Source: Streptomyces sp. Isolate_45
GTDB lineage: Bacteria; Actinomycetota; Actinomycetes; Streptomycetales; Streptomycetaceae
NCBI RefSeq assembly: GCF_024721315.2
Contig: NZ_JANFAK020000046.1
Location: 1 to 55,000, forward strand
Length of the DNA: 55,000 bases
Direction of reading: 5' to 3'
The notes beneath the pieces were generated by a model that ran no database searches, was not told the DNA's origin, and was given only the letters and a program-made list of their open reading frames with translations. Positions 7,536 to 16,339 of the stretch are shown here, piece after piece; position 1 is the stretch's first letter, and every line of letters starts with the position of its first letter. The position numbers and the translations under genes were made by a program.

Positions 7536-9494
7536 TCAGGGGAAGGGGTGCGGCACCAGTCGGATCTCCTCCCGCGTCAGATCGGACTCCCGCAGGCCCG
7601 CCCGCCGGGCGGCAGTCCGCAACCGCGGCATGAACGGCGCCCGTTGGCGCGACCAGCCGAAGTCGATCGGCAGCAACCCCGGCACGACCGCGCAGACCGT
7701 TCGCAGCCCCATCGCGCGCTGCTCCGGCGTCGTCTGGTCGACGACGATCACATCGTGCCCCGCGCCGGTCAACTGCCCCACGCACGACAACAGATCGTCC
7801 CGCAGGTCCCCGCTCGTGGGCCGGTGCTCGGTCTCCCACTCCCGGTAGAGGTCAGCCATCGGCGCGACGCCCGTCGGCTCCAGGTAGGTCCGCACGTGCG
7901 GGGCCATCGCGGGCAGCCCGTACAGCTGGGCGTGGTCCTTGAGGTGCTTCACCAGCCCGAAGTCCCGGCTCATCGCCTCCAGTTCGACCTGCCGTTCGGC
8001 CACCTGGCCCGGTAGGTGCGGGATGTAGGTCAGCACCTCCGAGAGGGCCGCCTCCACCGCCGTCGCCGGATCCATCGCCGCGCCCGCACCGAAGGAGTAC
8101 AACCCCGGGCCGCCGTCGCGCCGCACGGCGAGGCCGGTCACCACGGGGACCGCCAGGTCGACGCGGTTGTCGAAGGCGTGGACGTCGTAGCCCTGCAGGG
8201 CCGCCCGGTCCACCATCATCCGCACCGCCGGCCCCGGTACGGAGGCCAGGTCGATCTGCGTCAGGTGCTGTCCGCCGTACCAGGCGAGCAGGAAGGCGTC
8301 CCGCTCGATCAGTTCCAGCAGGGCGCCGAGCAGGGCCTCCTCCAGGCAGCTGCCGATCGCGCAGCCGTTGGAGCACTCGAAGACGAAGTTGTCGGAGGCG
8401 AGCCCGGCGCTGTAGTAGGCCAGCCGGGCCGGCACCAGCACCGGCCGGTCGTCCCGCAGGGAGTGCCCGTACACCCAGGGGATCGGCCGCTCCGGATCGA
8501 AGGGCGACACCAGCGGGTCGTCCCGGTAGGTCTCCGGCGGGTAGAACCCGCACTCCGCCGGATCCAACGCCCGCTCGCCCAGCTCCGCGTACGACGCGGT
8601 GAGAACCGAGGCGCCGGTGCGCCGGTGGGTGCCCGCGTACCGCTCCAGTCCTTCGAGGAAGGCCAGGTCACGGCTGGCCGCGAAGCTGTTGGCCTGACCG
8701 CTCCAGGTGACGTCCGTCAGCCCGGCGTAGCCGCGCATGAAGACGCTCCCGGCGACCGGCGCGGTCGTAGGTGAGGTGACGTTGATCCAGGTCCCCCCGC
8801 CGAGCACCCCGGTCACCGGATTGGCCAGCGCCGTCCGCGGCATCGGGTACGAGGAGGCCTTCCGCAGCCGCTGCGCGCCCGGGGCGGGCTTGGGCCGGGA
8901 GACGGGCGCGAAGGGGGCGGGGCCGTCGGAGCCGCCCGGCCCGCAGTCGGGGCAGAGCGGATCGGCGGCGAGGGGGTACGTCCGCACCTGGAGGGTTTCC
9001 AGGTCCAGCCGGGACACCTGGGGCAGGGCCCGGTCGGCGGCCGACGGGCCGGGGGCGAGGACCGGGGCGCCGGGGCCGTGGACGGCGGCGTGCACGGCCG
9101 ACGCGGCGTCCAGCGCGTACGGGGACAGCCGGGGCCAGTCCGCGGCGACGGCGGTGACCGGCCCGCCGCCCGTCTCCAGCGCGTCCCGCTCGCTACGGCT
9201 GCGCAGCCGCTGCCAGCGCATGGCCAGGCACTGCCCGCAGGCGGGAGCGGAGCCGTCGCCGCCCCAGGGGCCGATCAGCACGGCCCGGGCGGTCAGGTGG
9301 ACGCCGGCGCCCGGCCGCACCGCCGCGAAGGGGTCGGCGGTGCGCGGCCCGAGGGCGTCGTGCACGCCGAGGGTGACCACTCGCGCCCCCCGGCCGGAGC
9401 CCGCCAGGGCCCCTTCCAGTTGGCGCCGGGCCGTCTCCATGGGGGCGCCGTCGGGGGCTTCGGCCCGAACGGGCCTCACGTCGGCCGCGGTCAT
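7536..9494 (-). CDS. YcaO-type TOMM cyclodehydratase no. 1
   Basis: A 652-residue protein. The N-terminal third carries two CxxC pairs (CGQCLAMRW and CPDCGPG), the zinc site expected of E1-like/TOMM proteins. The rest is a YcaO domain with intact ATP-binding signatures: LEGLERYAG, SNGCAIGSCLEEAL and LLELIERDAFLLAWY. It ends in PHPFP, the C-terminal PxPxP motif of azoline-forming YcaO enzymes. It should use ATP to convert core Cys, and perhaps Ser/Thr, into azolines, guided by the leader-binding partner. The ATG overlaps the permease stop by 4 bases (ATGA), so it is the last gene of the transport segment. It faces the precursor gene. Similarity to the second YcaO (17,940-19,913) is clear throughout, so they are paralogues. 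Confidence 0.92.
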   Translation of the reverse strand: MTAADVRPVRAEAPDGAPMETARRQLEGALAGSGRGARVVTLGVHDALGPRTADPFAAVRPGAGVHLTARAVLIGPWGGDGSAPACGQCLAMRWQRLRSRSERDALETGGGPVTAVAADWPRLSPYALDAASAVHAAVHGPGAPVLAPGPSAADRALPQVSRLDLETLQVRTYPLAADPLCPDCGPGGSDGPAPFAPVSRPKPAPGAQRLRKASSYPMPRTALANPVTGVLGGGTWINVTSPTTAPVAGSVFMRGYAGLTDVTWSGQANSFAASRDLAFLEGLERYAGTHRRTGASVLTASYAELGERALDPAECGFYPPETYRDDPLVSPFDPERPIPWVYGHSLRDDRPVLVPARLAYYSAGLASDNFVFECSNGCAIGSCLEEALLGALLELIERDAFLLAWYGGQHLTQIDLASVPGPAVRMMVDRAALQGYDVHAFDNRVDLAVPVVTGLAVRRDGGPGLYSFGAGAAMDPATAVEAALSEVLTYIPHLPGQVAERQVELEAMSRDFGLVKHLKDHAQLYGLPAMAPHVRTYLEPTGVAPMADLYREWETEHRPTSGDLRDDLLSCVGQLTGAGHDVIVVDQTTPEQRAMGLRTVCAVVPGLLPIDFGWSRQRAPFMPRLRTAARRAGLRESDLTREEIRLVPHPFP

Positions 9495-10246
9495 GAGGAG
9501 TTGCTCCAACGGAACGTCTTCAGGCCGATGCCGCCGAACAGCAGGGCGAATCCGAGCAGCGCGGCGCAGCCGATGCCGATGGCCGACATCGAGCCCGATC
9601 CGGTGAGCGCCCCGGTGGCCGCGTCGTTGAGGTAGCGCAGCGGCAACACCCGGGAGACGCCCTGCAGCCAGGACGGCATCATGTCGAGGGGCAGGAAGGA
9701 CCCCGACAGGAAGGCCATCGGCACCATCATGCAGTTGGCGATCGCGGCGACGGCCTCGGGGGTGTTGGCGTACGTTCCGACGATCACCCCGATGGCCATG
9801 AAGGCCGTGATGCCGAGGACCAGGGCGGGCAGCACCAGCGGCCAACGTCCGTCCAGCTCCAGTCCGAAGCCGGGCAGCATCGCGACGGCCACGAACACCA
9901 TCGCCTGCACGACGCCGACCACCAGGGCCAGGACGTACCGCGAGGCCAGGACGGTCGTCAGCGGCGTGGGCGTGAGGCGGATCAGGCGCAGCAGGTCGTC
10001 GCGCCGCCACTGCATCAGCGTGAAGGCGATCCCGAAGACGGCGGCGTTGGCGACGCCCCACGACATCACGCCGGGCGCGATGTACGAGATGTACGGGCGG
10101 CCGCTCTCCTCCACGTCCTGGCCGCTGAAGATCAGGCCGAAGACGACGAGGAAGAGGAGGGGGAAGGCGAAGGTGAAGAAGAGGGTCGCCTTGTCCCGGA
10201 CCTGGGCCCGGTAGCCGGCGGCGGTCAGTGCCGTGTATGCGCTCAT
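9491..10246 (-). CDS. ABC-2 type permease of the RiPP cluster
   Basis: A 251-residue membrane protein of the ABC-2 export family (DrrB-like) with about six hydrophobic segments. Examples are ATLFFTFAFPLLFLVVFGLIF near residues 20-40, the stretch around LALVVGVVQAMVFVAVAML, and a last helix near IGIGCAALLGFALLFGGIGL. It probably forms the membrane channel for exporting the mature peptide, giving self-protection. Its start overlaps the ATPase gene by 4 bases and its stop overlaps ycaO-1 by 4 bases, so the three are translationally coupled. Confidence 0.88.
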   Translation of the reverse strand: MSAYTALTAAGYRAQVRDKATLFFTFAFPLLFLVVFGLIFSGQDVEESGRPYISYIAPGVMSWGVANAAVFGIAFTLMQWRRDDLLRLIRLTPTPLTTVLASRYVLALVVGVVQAMVFVAVAMLPGFGLELDGRWPLVLPALVLGITAFMAIGVIVGTYANTPEAVAAIANCMMVPMAFLSGSFLPLDMMPSWLQGVSRVLPLRYLNDAATGALTGSGSMSAIGIGCAALLGFALLFGGIGLKTFRWSNSS

Positions 10247-11202
10247 GCCCGGTGCTCCGTGGTGTGTGCGGTGGTGGGGCCCGCGGTGTGGCCGGTGAGT
10301 TCCAGGTAGACGTCCTCCAGGGTCGCCGTCCGGGTCATCACCCCGTCGAGGCCGGTCAGGGCGTCGACCGCCTGGAGGAGCCGGCCGGGTGCGGAGGTTT
10401 CCAGCACCATCGACCCGCCCTGCTCGGTCACCCGGTCCACGCCGGGCAGCGCGGCGGCCTCGTCCGGGGCGATCCGGCCGGCCGGAACGAGCAGTCGGGC
10501 CGGCGCGCCGGCGGCGCTGACCAGTTGGTGCGGGGAGTCGAGGGCGGCGATGCGGCCACCCACGAGGATGGCCACCCGGTCACACAGGGCCTCGGCCTCG
10601 TCGAGGTGGTGCGTGGTGTAGACGATGGTGCGGCCCTCGCCCTTGAGGGCGCGCAGCACCTCCCACAGGTCGCGACGGGCCTGCGGGTCGAGCGCGGCCG
10701 TCGGCTCGTCGAGGAAGATCAACTCGGGGTCGTGGACGAGCGCCGAGGCGATGGCGAGCCGCTGGCGCTGCCCGCCCGAGAGGTTCTCGACCATGACGTC
10801 GCGCTGCTCGGTCAGTCCGACGGTCTCCAGCGTGCGGTCGGCGGCGGCCGCGTCCTTGCGGTAGAGCCCGGCGACGGTGGCCAGGTGCTCGCGCGCCGAC
10901 TGCCGGACGAAGAACGCCGAGGCCTGTGTCTGGACGCCGATGCGCGGCAGCAGGGCCGTGTCGCGGGGCCAGGGGCTGTGGCCGAGCACCTGGACCGTCC
11001 CGGAGTCGGCCCGGCGCAGGCCCTCGATGATCTCGATGAGGGTGGTCTTGCCCGCACCGTTGGGGCCGAGCAGGCCGAAGAACTCGCCGCGGCGCACGTC
11101 GAGGGAGATCCCGTCCACGGCCTGGCGGTCGCCGTAGCGCTTGCGGACCTCGTGGACGGAGACGGCGGGCGATTCGGGCGGTGGGGTGTGGTGAGTCGTC
11201 AT
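10243..11202 (-). CDS. ABC transporter ATP-binding protein of the RiPP cluster
   Basis: A 319-residue ATPase with Walker A GPNGAGKTT, signature LSGGQRQR, Walker B LIFLDEPTAAL and the switch His in TTHHLDEAE. The length and extra C-terminal domain of about 90 residues are those of DrrA/CcmA-type drug-export ATPases. It pairs with the 251-residue ABC-2 permease encoded immediately downstream. A G-rich/C-rich 120-bp gap separates it from the upstream M50 gene, so its expression may be partly uncoupled from the biosynthetic genes. Confidence 0.93.
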   Translation of the reverse strand: MTTHHTPPPESPAVSVHEVRKRYGDRQAVDGISLDVRRGEFFGLLGPNGAGKTTLIEIIEGLRRADSGTVQVLGHSPWPRDTALLPRIGVQTQASAFFVRQSAREHLATVAGLYRKDAAAADRTLETVGLTEQRDVMVENLSGGQRQRLAIASALVHDPELIFLDEPTAALDPQARRDLWEVLRALKGEGRTIVYTTHHLDEAEALCDRVAILVGGRIAALDSPHQLVSAAGAPARLLVPAGRIAPDEAAALPGVDRVTEQGGSMVLETSAPGRLLQAVDALTGLDGVMTRTATLEDVYLELTGHTAGPTTAHTTEHRA

Positions 11203-11322
11203 GGGCGGTGCGGTTCCCTCGGTGTCTGGACGTGTGTCGGGCGGGAGGTCGGGACGGTGGAGCGGTCGGGGACGGGGGAAGGGGAGGGGTAGGGGGGCGG
11301 GGGACGGGGAAGGGTCGCGGGG
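11203..11322 (-). promoter_or_regulatory. C-rich leader (G-quadruplex / Rho-site candidate) before the ABC genes
   Basis: On the plus strand, 11268-11323 is a chain of G-runs (at least eight runs of three or more G with one- to three-base spacers). The minus-strand transcript of the same stretch is therefore C-rich and G-poor. DNA of this kind can fold as a G-quadruplex on the template strand, and C-rich, G-poor RNA is the usual Rho loading site. The gap lies exactly between the biosynthetic and export segments of an otherwise gap-poor operon. Confidence 0.4.
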
Positions 11323-12444
11323 TCAGGTGCCCGCGCGGCCGATGGCCAGGAGTACGGCGGTCACCCCCACCCCGGCGAGGAGCAGGACGAGCACGGCCGA
11401 GCCGATCCCGTAGCCGAGGTAGAGCCGGCGGGCCCGTACCGGGTACGCGGCCGCCGCCGCCCGGTCGCGCAGCCGTAGCCGCAGGTAGGCCGAACTGGCG
11501 GGGGCCAGCCGGGTCACGCGCAGGGCGTGCCCGAGGATCGTGTAACCGTCGAGCGGCGGCAACGGGACCAGGTTGACCAGGGCCTGCGCACTGCCGAGCA
11601 GCAGGAGCGCGCCCAGGACCCGGCCGGTCGCGTCACCCGGCGGGAGGGCCGTCCACCAGGCGAAGAAGGGCAGCAGGAAAAGGAGGTTGGCGAAGGCGCC
11701 CGCCCCGGCCACGGCCAGCTGGTCCCGACGGCGTCGCAGGTAACGGTAGTTGTCCACGGTGCAGTACATGATCGCGACGGGCAGCCGCCAGCGCAGCCCG
11801 ATCTCCCCGACCGTCCCCCCGACGTGGCGGGCCGCGACCCCGTGTGCGAACTCGTGCAGGGCCGTACTGAGCCACAGCAGGGTCGCCACCGCCACGAGCG
11901 GCGCCGGCCGGCCCAGCAGCCACCACAGGTCACCGAGGAGACGGCCGGCGGAGGCCGCGAGGACCCCCTCTACGGCCAGGCACACCAGCAGCAGGAGACC
12001 CAGGAGGAACGGCCGCAGTACCGGCCGCAGGAACGCGTGCAGCCGGGCCGTCGTCGCGTCGGCGTCCGCGACCAGCCGCAGGGTCCCCTTCAGCAGCGTT
12101 CCGGTGCGCTGCGGGCCCGGTCCGGCCGCCGGCCCCGGGGCCGGACCGCCGGCGAGCAGCCGCCGGCTGCCGAGCAGCCCGAGCAACTGCCGCCAGTTGC
12201 CCTCGCCGAGCCGTCGCCCGAAGGCCTCCCCGTACGCCTCGCCGATCTCCGCCAGGCTGCGGGACCCGTCCAGTCGGGAGACCAGGAAGTACTCCTTCGG
12301 CCCGATCTCGAACGAGGCCCCGGACCCGGGGTCCTTGACCAGGTGCACGACCGCGGCGCCGTTCAGCAGGGGCGGCGACAGCAGGATCCCGGCCCGCAGC
12401 GCCGGCCGGTGCTCCAGCATCCCGGAGGGCGAGGGGGAGGTCAC
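11323..12444 (-). CDS. M50 (site-2-protease-like) metallopeptidase with PqqD/RRE-like N terminus
   Basis: A 373-residue protein. Residues about 45-100 (YFLVSRLDGSRSLAEIGEAY, then NWRQLLGLLGSRRLL) resemble the PqqD-like winged helix that binds RiPP leaders. After a linker come membrane segments with the M50 zinc motif HEFAH (His197, Glu198, His201) and the second signature NLVPLPPLDG (Asp299). Both halves of the intramembrane protease site are thus present. The likely role is leader cleavage, or handling of the peptide at the membrane together with the ABC exporter; an immunity role is also possible. The GTG start at 12444 overlaps the upstream stop by 4 bases. Confidence 0.82.
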   Translation of the reverse strand: MTSPSPSGMLEHRPALRAGILLSPPLLNGAAVVHLVKDPGSGASFEIGPKEYFLVSRLDGSRSLAEIGEAYGEAFGRRLGEGNWRQLLGLLGSRRLLAGGPAPGPAAGPGPQRTGTLLKGTLRLVADADATTARLHAFLRPVLRPFLLGLLLLVCLAVEGVLAASAGRLLGDLWWLLGRPAPLVAVATLLWLSTALHEFAHGVAARHVGGTVGEIGLRWRLPVAIMYCTVDNYRYLRRRRDQLAVAGAGAFANLLFLLPFFAWWTALPPGDATGRVLGALLLLGSAQALVNLVPLPPLDGYTILGHALRVTRLAPASSAYLRLRLRDRAAAAAYPVRARRLYLGYGIGSAVLVLLLAGVGVTAVLLAIGRAGT

Positions 12445-13523
12445 GAGCCGACCACCCCGGCCGCCGCGTCCCCGGCGGAGCCCGTCGGGGCGGCCCCGCC
12501 CTCGCGCAGGACCCGGCCCAGCAGGTGCGCCAGGTAGGCCTCGTCGCGGATGGTCACGTGCAGCCGGTTGTTGGTCATGTGCATGTACGGGGACAGCAGC
12601 AGCGGCAGCGCCACCGCCGGGTCGGTCACCTTCTCGTCCCGGGTGCCGTCCCAGGACCGGAAGACCAGCTCGCCCGAGACGGCGAGGGCCTCGGCCCGCC
12701 GGCGCAACTCCCGGCAGTGCTCGGCCCAACCCGCGAGGAACCCGGGCAGCCGCCCGGTCTCACCGGAGCCGACGGCCTCCAGCACGGCGGCGAAACGCCG
12801 TCCGAGCCCCGGGCCCGTCTGCGCGTAGGTGCGGTCGTACTCCGCCGAACCGATGAACCCCGTGCCGGGGAAGGCCTGGTGCCAGAACTGGTAGTAGCGG
12901 TCGAGGTAGCCGCCCAGTTCCTCCCGGTCGGGCAGGAACACCCCGGCCATCACCATCATCAGCTGGGCCGAGGTTCCCAGGAGGACCGTGCGCACGTGCA
13001 GGTTCATCCCGCTCAGCGCCTCCATGACCAGGTCGCTGGAGTGCGCGAAGTGCCACTCCGCCAACTCGATCCCGGCCGGGCCGCCGTACTTCCCGTACTC
13101 CGGTTCGTACGGCTCGTGGCTGAACGAGTTGTTGGGCCGCAGGTTCATCCTGCCGTCGGGGCCCATGAAGGCGGCGCGGTCGCCCTCGGGGAACTCGATG
13201 TCGAACAGGGTGTTGTAGAACTCGTTGAGGAAGCCGGAATCCACCTCGTAGAGGGCCGGCCGCGCCTTGAGGAACGCCGACACCGCCTCCTGCGCGCGAC
13301 GGCTCACCTCCGGCTCCGCCTCCGGAGTCACCGGGCGCAGCCGCAGCCGCACGTGCGGCCCCTCCAACCAGTAGTTGATGAAGAAGTGCCCGGCCAGCAG
13401 CCCGTCCGCGGTGAGCGAGGCGATCAGCGGGCGCACACAGTTGACCAGCAGTGGCTGTGGGTTGGCGGCGTAGAAGACGTGCATCGCCTGCCACGCACCG
13501 CGCGTCGGGGTCATCTCTGACAT
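12441..13523 (-). CDS. LanB C-terminal-like / thiopeptide-type bacteriocin biosynthesis protein
   Basis: A 360-residue stand-alone protein of the SpaB_C/thiopeptide-type biosynthesis family. Typical positions are WQAMHVFYAANPQPLLVNCV, FFINYWLEGPHVRLRLRP, EYGKYGGPAGIELAEWHF with the following SS, and near the end SPYMHMTNNRLHVTIRDEAY. Relatives either eliminate glutamate from glutamylated Ser/Thr to form dehydroalanine/dehydrobutyrine or catalyse the [4+2] pyridine formation of thiopeptides; sequence alone does not tell me which. Because it is the only such protein here and the neighbouring LanB lacks an elimination domain, glutamate elimination is the more economical role. The ATG at 13523 has GGAGG upstream and overlaps the dehydratase gene by 13 bases; an ATG at 13514 would give an ATGA overlap. 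Confidence 0.85.
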   Translation of the reverse strand: MSEMTPTRGAWQAMHVFYAANPQPLLVNCVRPLIASLTADGLLAGHFFINYWLEGPHVRLRLRPVTPEAEPEVSRRAQEAVSAFLKARPALYEVDSGFLNEFYNTLFDIEFPEGDRAAFMGPDGRMNLRPNNSFSHEPYEPEYGKYGGPAGIELAEWHFAHSSDLVMEALSGMNLHVRTVLLGTSAQLMMVMAGVFLPDREELGGYLDRYYQFWHQAFPGTGFIGSAEYDRTYAQTGPGLGRRFAAVLEAVGSGETGRLPGFLAGWAEHCRELRRRAEALAVSGELVFRSWDGTRDEKVTDPAVALPLLLSPYMHMTNNRLHVTIRDEAYLAHLLGRVLREGGAAPTGSAGDAAAGVVGS

Positions 13524-16309
13524 CGGGGACCGTCCTCCGGGCTCGGGATGATTGCGTTCGTGGTCGTCGTGAAGGTCTCCACGGCGAGTTCGGCGACGTG
13601 CTCGCCGCGCGCCGAACGGGTGTGCAGGCCGCCGGGATCCGGGAGCATCTCGCGGAACACGACCCGGTGACCGGGCTCCCGCAGCAGCGGCTCGAAGGCC
13701 GCCAGCGACAGCAGGCTCGCGAAGTCCACGTACTGCGGCTTCGCGCCGAGCGCGGACGGACCGGCCGACACCGTCGCGAAGACCCGCTCCGGCAGCCCGT
13801 GCGCCCGCCGCCAGCGCTGCCACTCCAGGAAGTGCGCCGCCTCCCGCGCGCCGCGCGCCGGCAACTCCCCGGCCGTCGTGCTCCAACTGCGCCGGCTGAG
13901 CACCAGGTCCCCGTGCACGACCCGGGGCCGCCGGCTCACCCCGCCGTGCGACACGGCCTCGGGCACGCCCGCCCAGACGTCGAGCGGGGACATCGACGAC
14001 GGCGACAGCAGCAGCAGGGTGCGCGGTACGGCGGGCAGGGCCAGCGGCACCAGGTAGCCCAGGTAGACCGGGATCACCTCCACCCCGAGCCTGCGCGAGC
14101 GCAGCACGACCCGGCCCGTGGCCGGCACGTGCTCCGCGTACAGGTCGTCGAGCCGCAGCAGCCGGTCCTCGGGCAGGGTGCCGCTCTCGCCGGGGCAGAC
14201 GATCTCGTAGTCGGTGAGGCGCCCGTGCAGGTTCAGGTTGGTGGTGACCGGGCCTCCGGTGACCTCGGCGAACACCGCTCCGGGCGGGGTGACCTCGGCG
14301 GCGGTGGCCCGCAGCTGCCCGTCGAGCGCGGCCCGTCCGTCCTGCTCCTCGTAGACGTGGGTGAACCGGCTGAAGGGGAAGGACAGCCCGCCGTAGGAGC
14401 GGTTCAGTACGGTCAGCCGCTCGCCCGTCCCCGGGTCGCGGGCGAACTGGAGGTGGTGGCAGCGCGGCGCGAACCCCGCCGCCATGGGCTCCAGTTCGGC
14501 GGCGACGGCCGCCATGTCCGCATCCGCCAGCCGGAGTTCGCCCCCGCCCTGGTCCTCGTACGCCGCCCAGTGCTCCCGCATCCGACCGACGAAGGCACGC
14601 CGCGCCGCGTCCAGGGCCCGGATGCCCGGCAGACCCAACCAGTTCTCCTCCGGCACGTACTCGCCCTGCGCGTCGAAGGGGGTGCGCCGGGCCGAGAACG
14701 ACAGGTACTGGTCGAAGAAGTCCTCGTGGAAGTCGTGGACCAGGCCCAGCAGGTCCTCGCACCGACCGCCCTGCCCGTAGCGGGCGGTGAAGAACCCCTC
14801 GAAGGTGATCCGCTGCGCGAGGGTCAGGTCGAACGCGGGCAGGATCCGCTCCACCGAGCGCAGCGCGCCGCCCCCGGCCTCCGCCCACGCGGGCCGCCGC
14901 GCGGCGAGGTCACGGCCCGCGCTGACGTCCTCGTAGACCAAGGTCTGCGGCAGCGGGGTGTTCGGCGCCGCGCCCAGTTCCTCCTGGGCCCGGCGCAGCC
15001 CCGCGCGCAGCGCCGGCAGGAGCTCCGCGCGTTCGTCCCGGCCGGCCCGCGGGTAGCGCTCCAGCACGCGGGCGGGCTCCTCCAGCAGCTCCGCGAGGTG
15101 ATCGGCCCAGGGCCGCTCCAGCCCCGTCAGTGACCGTTGGAAGGCACGCAGCGGATCGCCGCCGTGCACCTCGGTGTCCAGGCAGGGCACCCGGACCATG
15201 CCGAGTTGCAGCAGGGCGCCCACGTACGCCTCGCACTCCGCCGGCTGCGCGTCGTGCTCCCGCGCCAGCCAGTCGGCGAGCTCCTGGTGGCGCAGATCGC
15301 CCCCGCCGGGCTGCTCGGCCCGTTCCGCGAACAGGGCCAGGAGCCGGTCCAGGGTGCCGCTGCGGCGCAGGAAGAACAGTCGGTCCTTGACGGCGTCGAA
15401 GGTGACCGCGGCCGCGTCGTCCCCGGCCGTGACCTGCCGGCGCACGTACCGGATCCGGTCGTCCTCGTGACCCCAGCCCGAGGCCGGCCGCAGCGGCAGG
15501 TCCCGCCGGCGCACCGGGTCGGCGAGGATCAGCTCGGCGAGCCGCGCCAGTACGACCACGTTGAGCCGGACGTGACTCTCCCACCGGTCCTCGACCCGGA
15601 TCCCCTCCGCCCGATCCCCCGGCGGTACCTCCCCGTCCGTGAAGCGGCCCGTCGCCACACCGGTGAAGGTGCTGAAGGGGCTTGTCTTGCAGGCGGTGCG
15701 GTAGAGGTACGAGAGCACCGACCGTTCCGCCTTGCGCGCCCGGCCCCCGGGCACCCCGCCCTCCGCGGTGGCCGCCGCGTAGGCGTCGAGCTGCCCCTCC
15801 AGGACCGGGGAGGCGAGCAGCAGACCGTGCCGCAGCCGCTCGTCACCGAGGAGCCCGCGCAGCGCCTCCCGGCCCCGGCCCAGGTCGGCCGCCAGCAGCG
15901 GCTCGCCCTCGGCCAGCAACTTCTCCAGCTCGCGCAGCCGGTTCAGCCAGCCGGCCAGCCGCTCGCCGACGGCGTCCGCGTCCGGCCCGCCCAGGGCCGC
16001 CACCGTGCGCAGCGCGGCGTCCGGATCGGCCGGCAGCCGGCCGTTGTGGATCTGCCGGCGCAGCCTCAGCAGGTCCCGGCGCAGGGCCGCGCCCGGCCCG
16101 CCGGGCTCCGGGTCGGTCGCGCCGACCGCGCGGTGCAGGGTCTCGCTCAGGCACTGCGCGTCCGTGCGCAACACCTCCTCCGCCGCGAGGACGTCGGCCG
16201 CCCAGCGGCCGACGTCCGGACAGCGCAGCGCATCGGCCGCGGACAGCGGCAGGCCGGCCACGCGCAGCATGAAACGGTCGCCGGCGTGCCATTGGGTGGT
16301 GGTGTTCAT
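13511..16309 (-). CDS. LanB-type Ser/Thr dehydratase, glutamylation subunit
   Basis: A 932-residue protein covering only the N-terminal (glutamylation) part of a class I lantibiotic dehydratase. The hallmark KTSPFSTFTGVATG lies near residue 215, and the late stretch HGLPERVFATV with KPQYVDFASLLSLAAFEPLL is typical of the domain's end. These enzymes transfer glutamate from Glu-tRNA to core Ser/Thr hydroxyls. Elimination is done by a separate protein, here the one encoded immediately downstream. This split form is the rule in thiopeptide and goadsporin pathways, whereas lanthipeptide LanB enzymes are fused. It is coupled to the downstream gene by overlap and follows the flavoenzyme after 30 bases. 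Confidence 0.92.
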   Translation of the reverse strand: MNTTTQWHAGDRFMLRVAGLPLSAADALRCPDVGRWAADVLAAEEVLRTDAQCLSETLHRAVGATDPEPGGPGAALRRDLLRLRRQIHNGRLPADPDAALRTVAALGGPDADAVGERLAGWLNRLRELEKLLAEGEPLLAADLGRGREALRGLLGDERLRHGLLLASPVLEGQLDAYAAATAEGGVPGGRARKAERSVLSYLYRTACKTSPFSTFTGVATGRFTDGEVPPGDRAEGIRVEDRWESHVRLNVVVLARLAELILADPVRRRDLPLRPASGWGHEDDRIRYVRRQVTAGDDAAAVTFDAVKDRLFFLRRSGTLDRLLALFAERAEQPGGGDLRHQELADWLAREHDAQPAECEAYVGALLQLGMVRVPCLDTEVHGGDPLRAFQRSLTGLERPWADHLAELLEEPARVLERYPRAGRDERAELLPALRAGLRRAQEELGAAPNTPLPQTLVYEDVSAGRDLAARRPAWAEAGGGALRSVERILPAFDLTLAQRITFEGFFTARYGQGGRCEDLLGLVHDFHEDFFDQYLSFSARRTPFDAQGEYVPEENWLGLPGIRALDAARRAFVGRMREHWAAYEDQGGGELRLADADMAAVAAELEPMAAGFAPRCHHLQFARDPGTGERLTVLNRSYGGLSFPFSRFTHVYEEQDGRAALDGQLRATAAEVTPPGAVFAEVTGGPVTTNLNLHGRLTDYEIVCPGESGTLPEDRLLRLDDLYAEHVPATGRVVLRSRRLGVEVIPVYLGYLVPLALPAVPRTLLLLSPSSMSPLDVWAGVPEAVSHGGVSRRPRVVHGDLVLSRRSWSTTAGELPARGAREAAHFLEWQRWRRAHGLPERVFATVSAGPSALGAKPQYVDFASLLSLAAFEPLLREPGHRVVFREMLPDPGGLHTRSARGEHVAELAVETFTTTTNAIIPSPEDGPRCQR

Positions 16310-16339
16310 CCTGGTCTTCCTGCTTCTCTCGTCGCCCGC

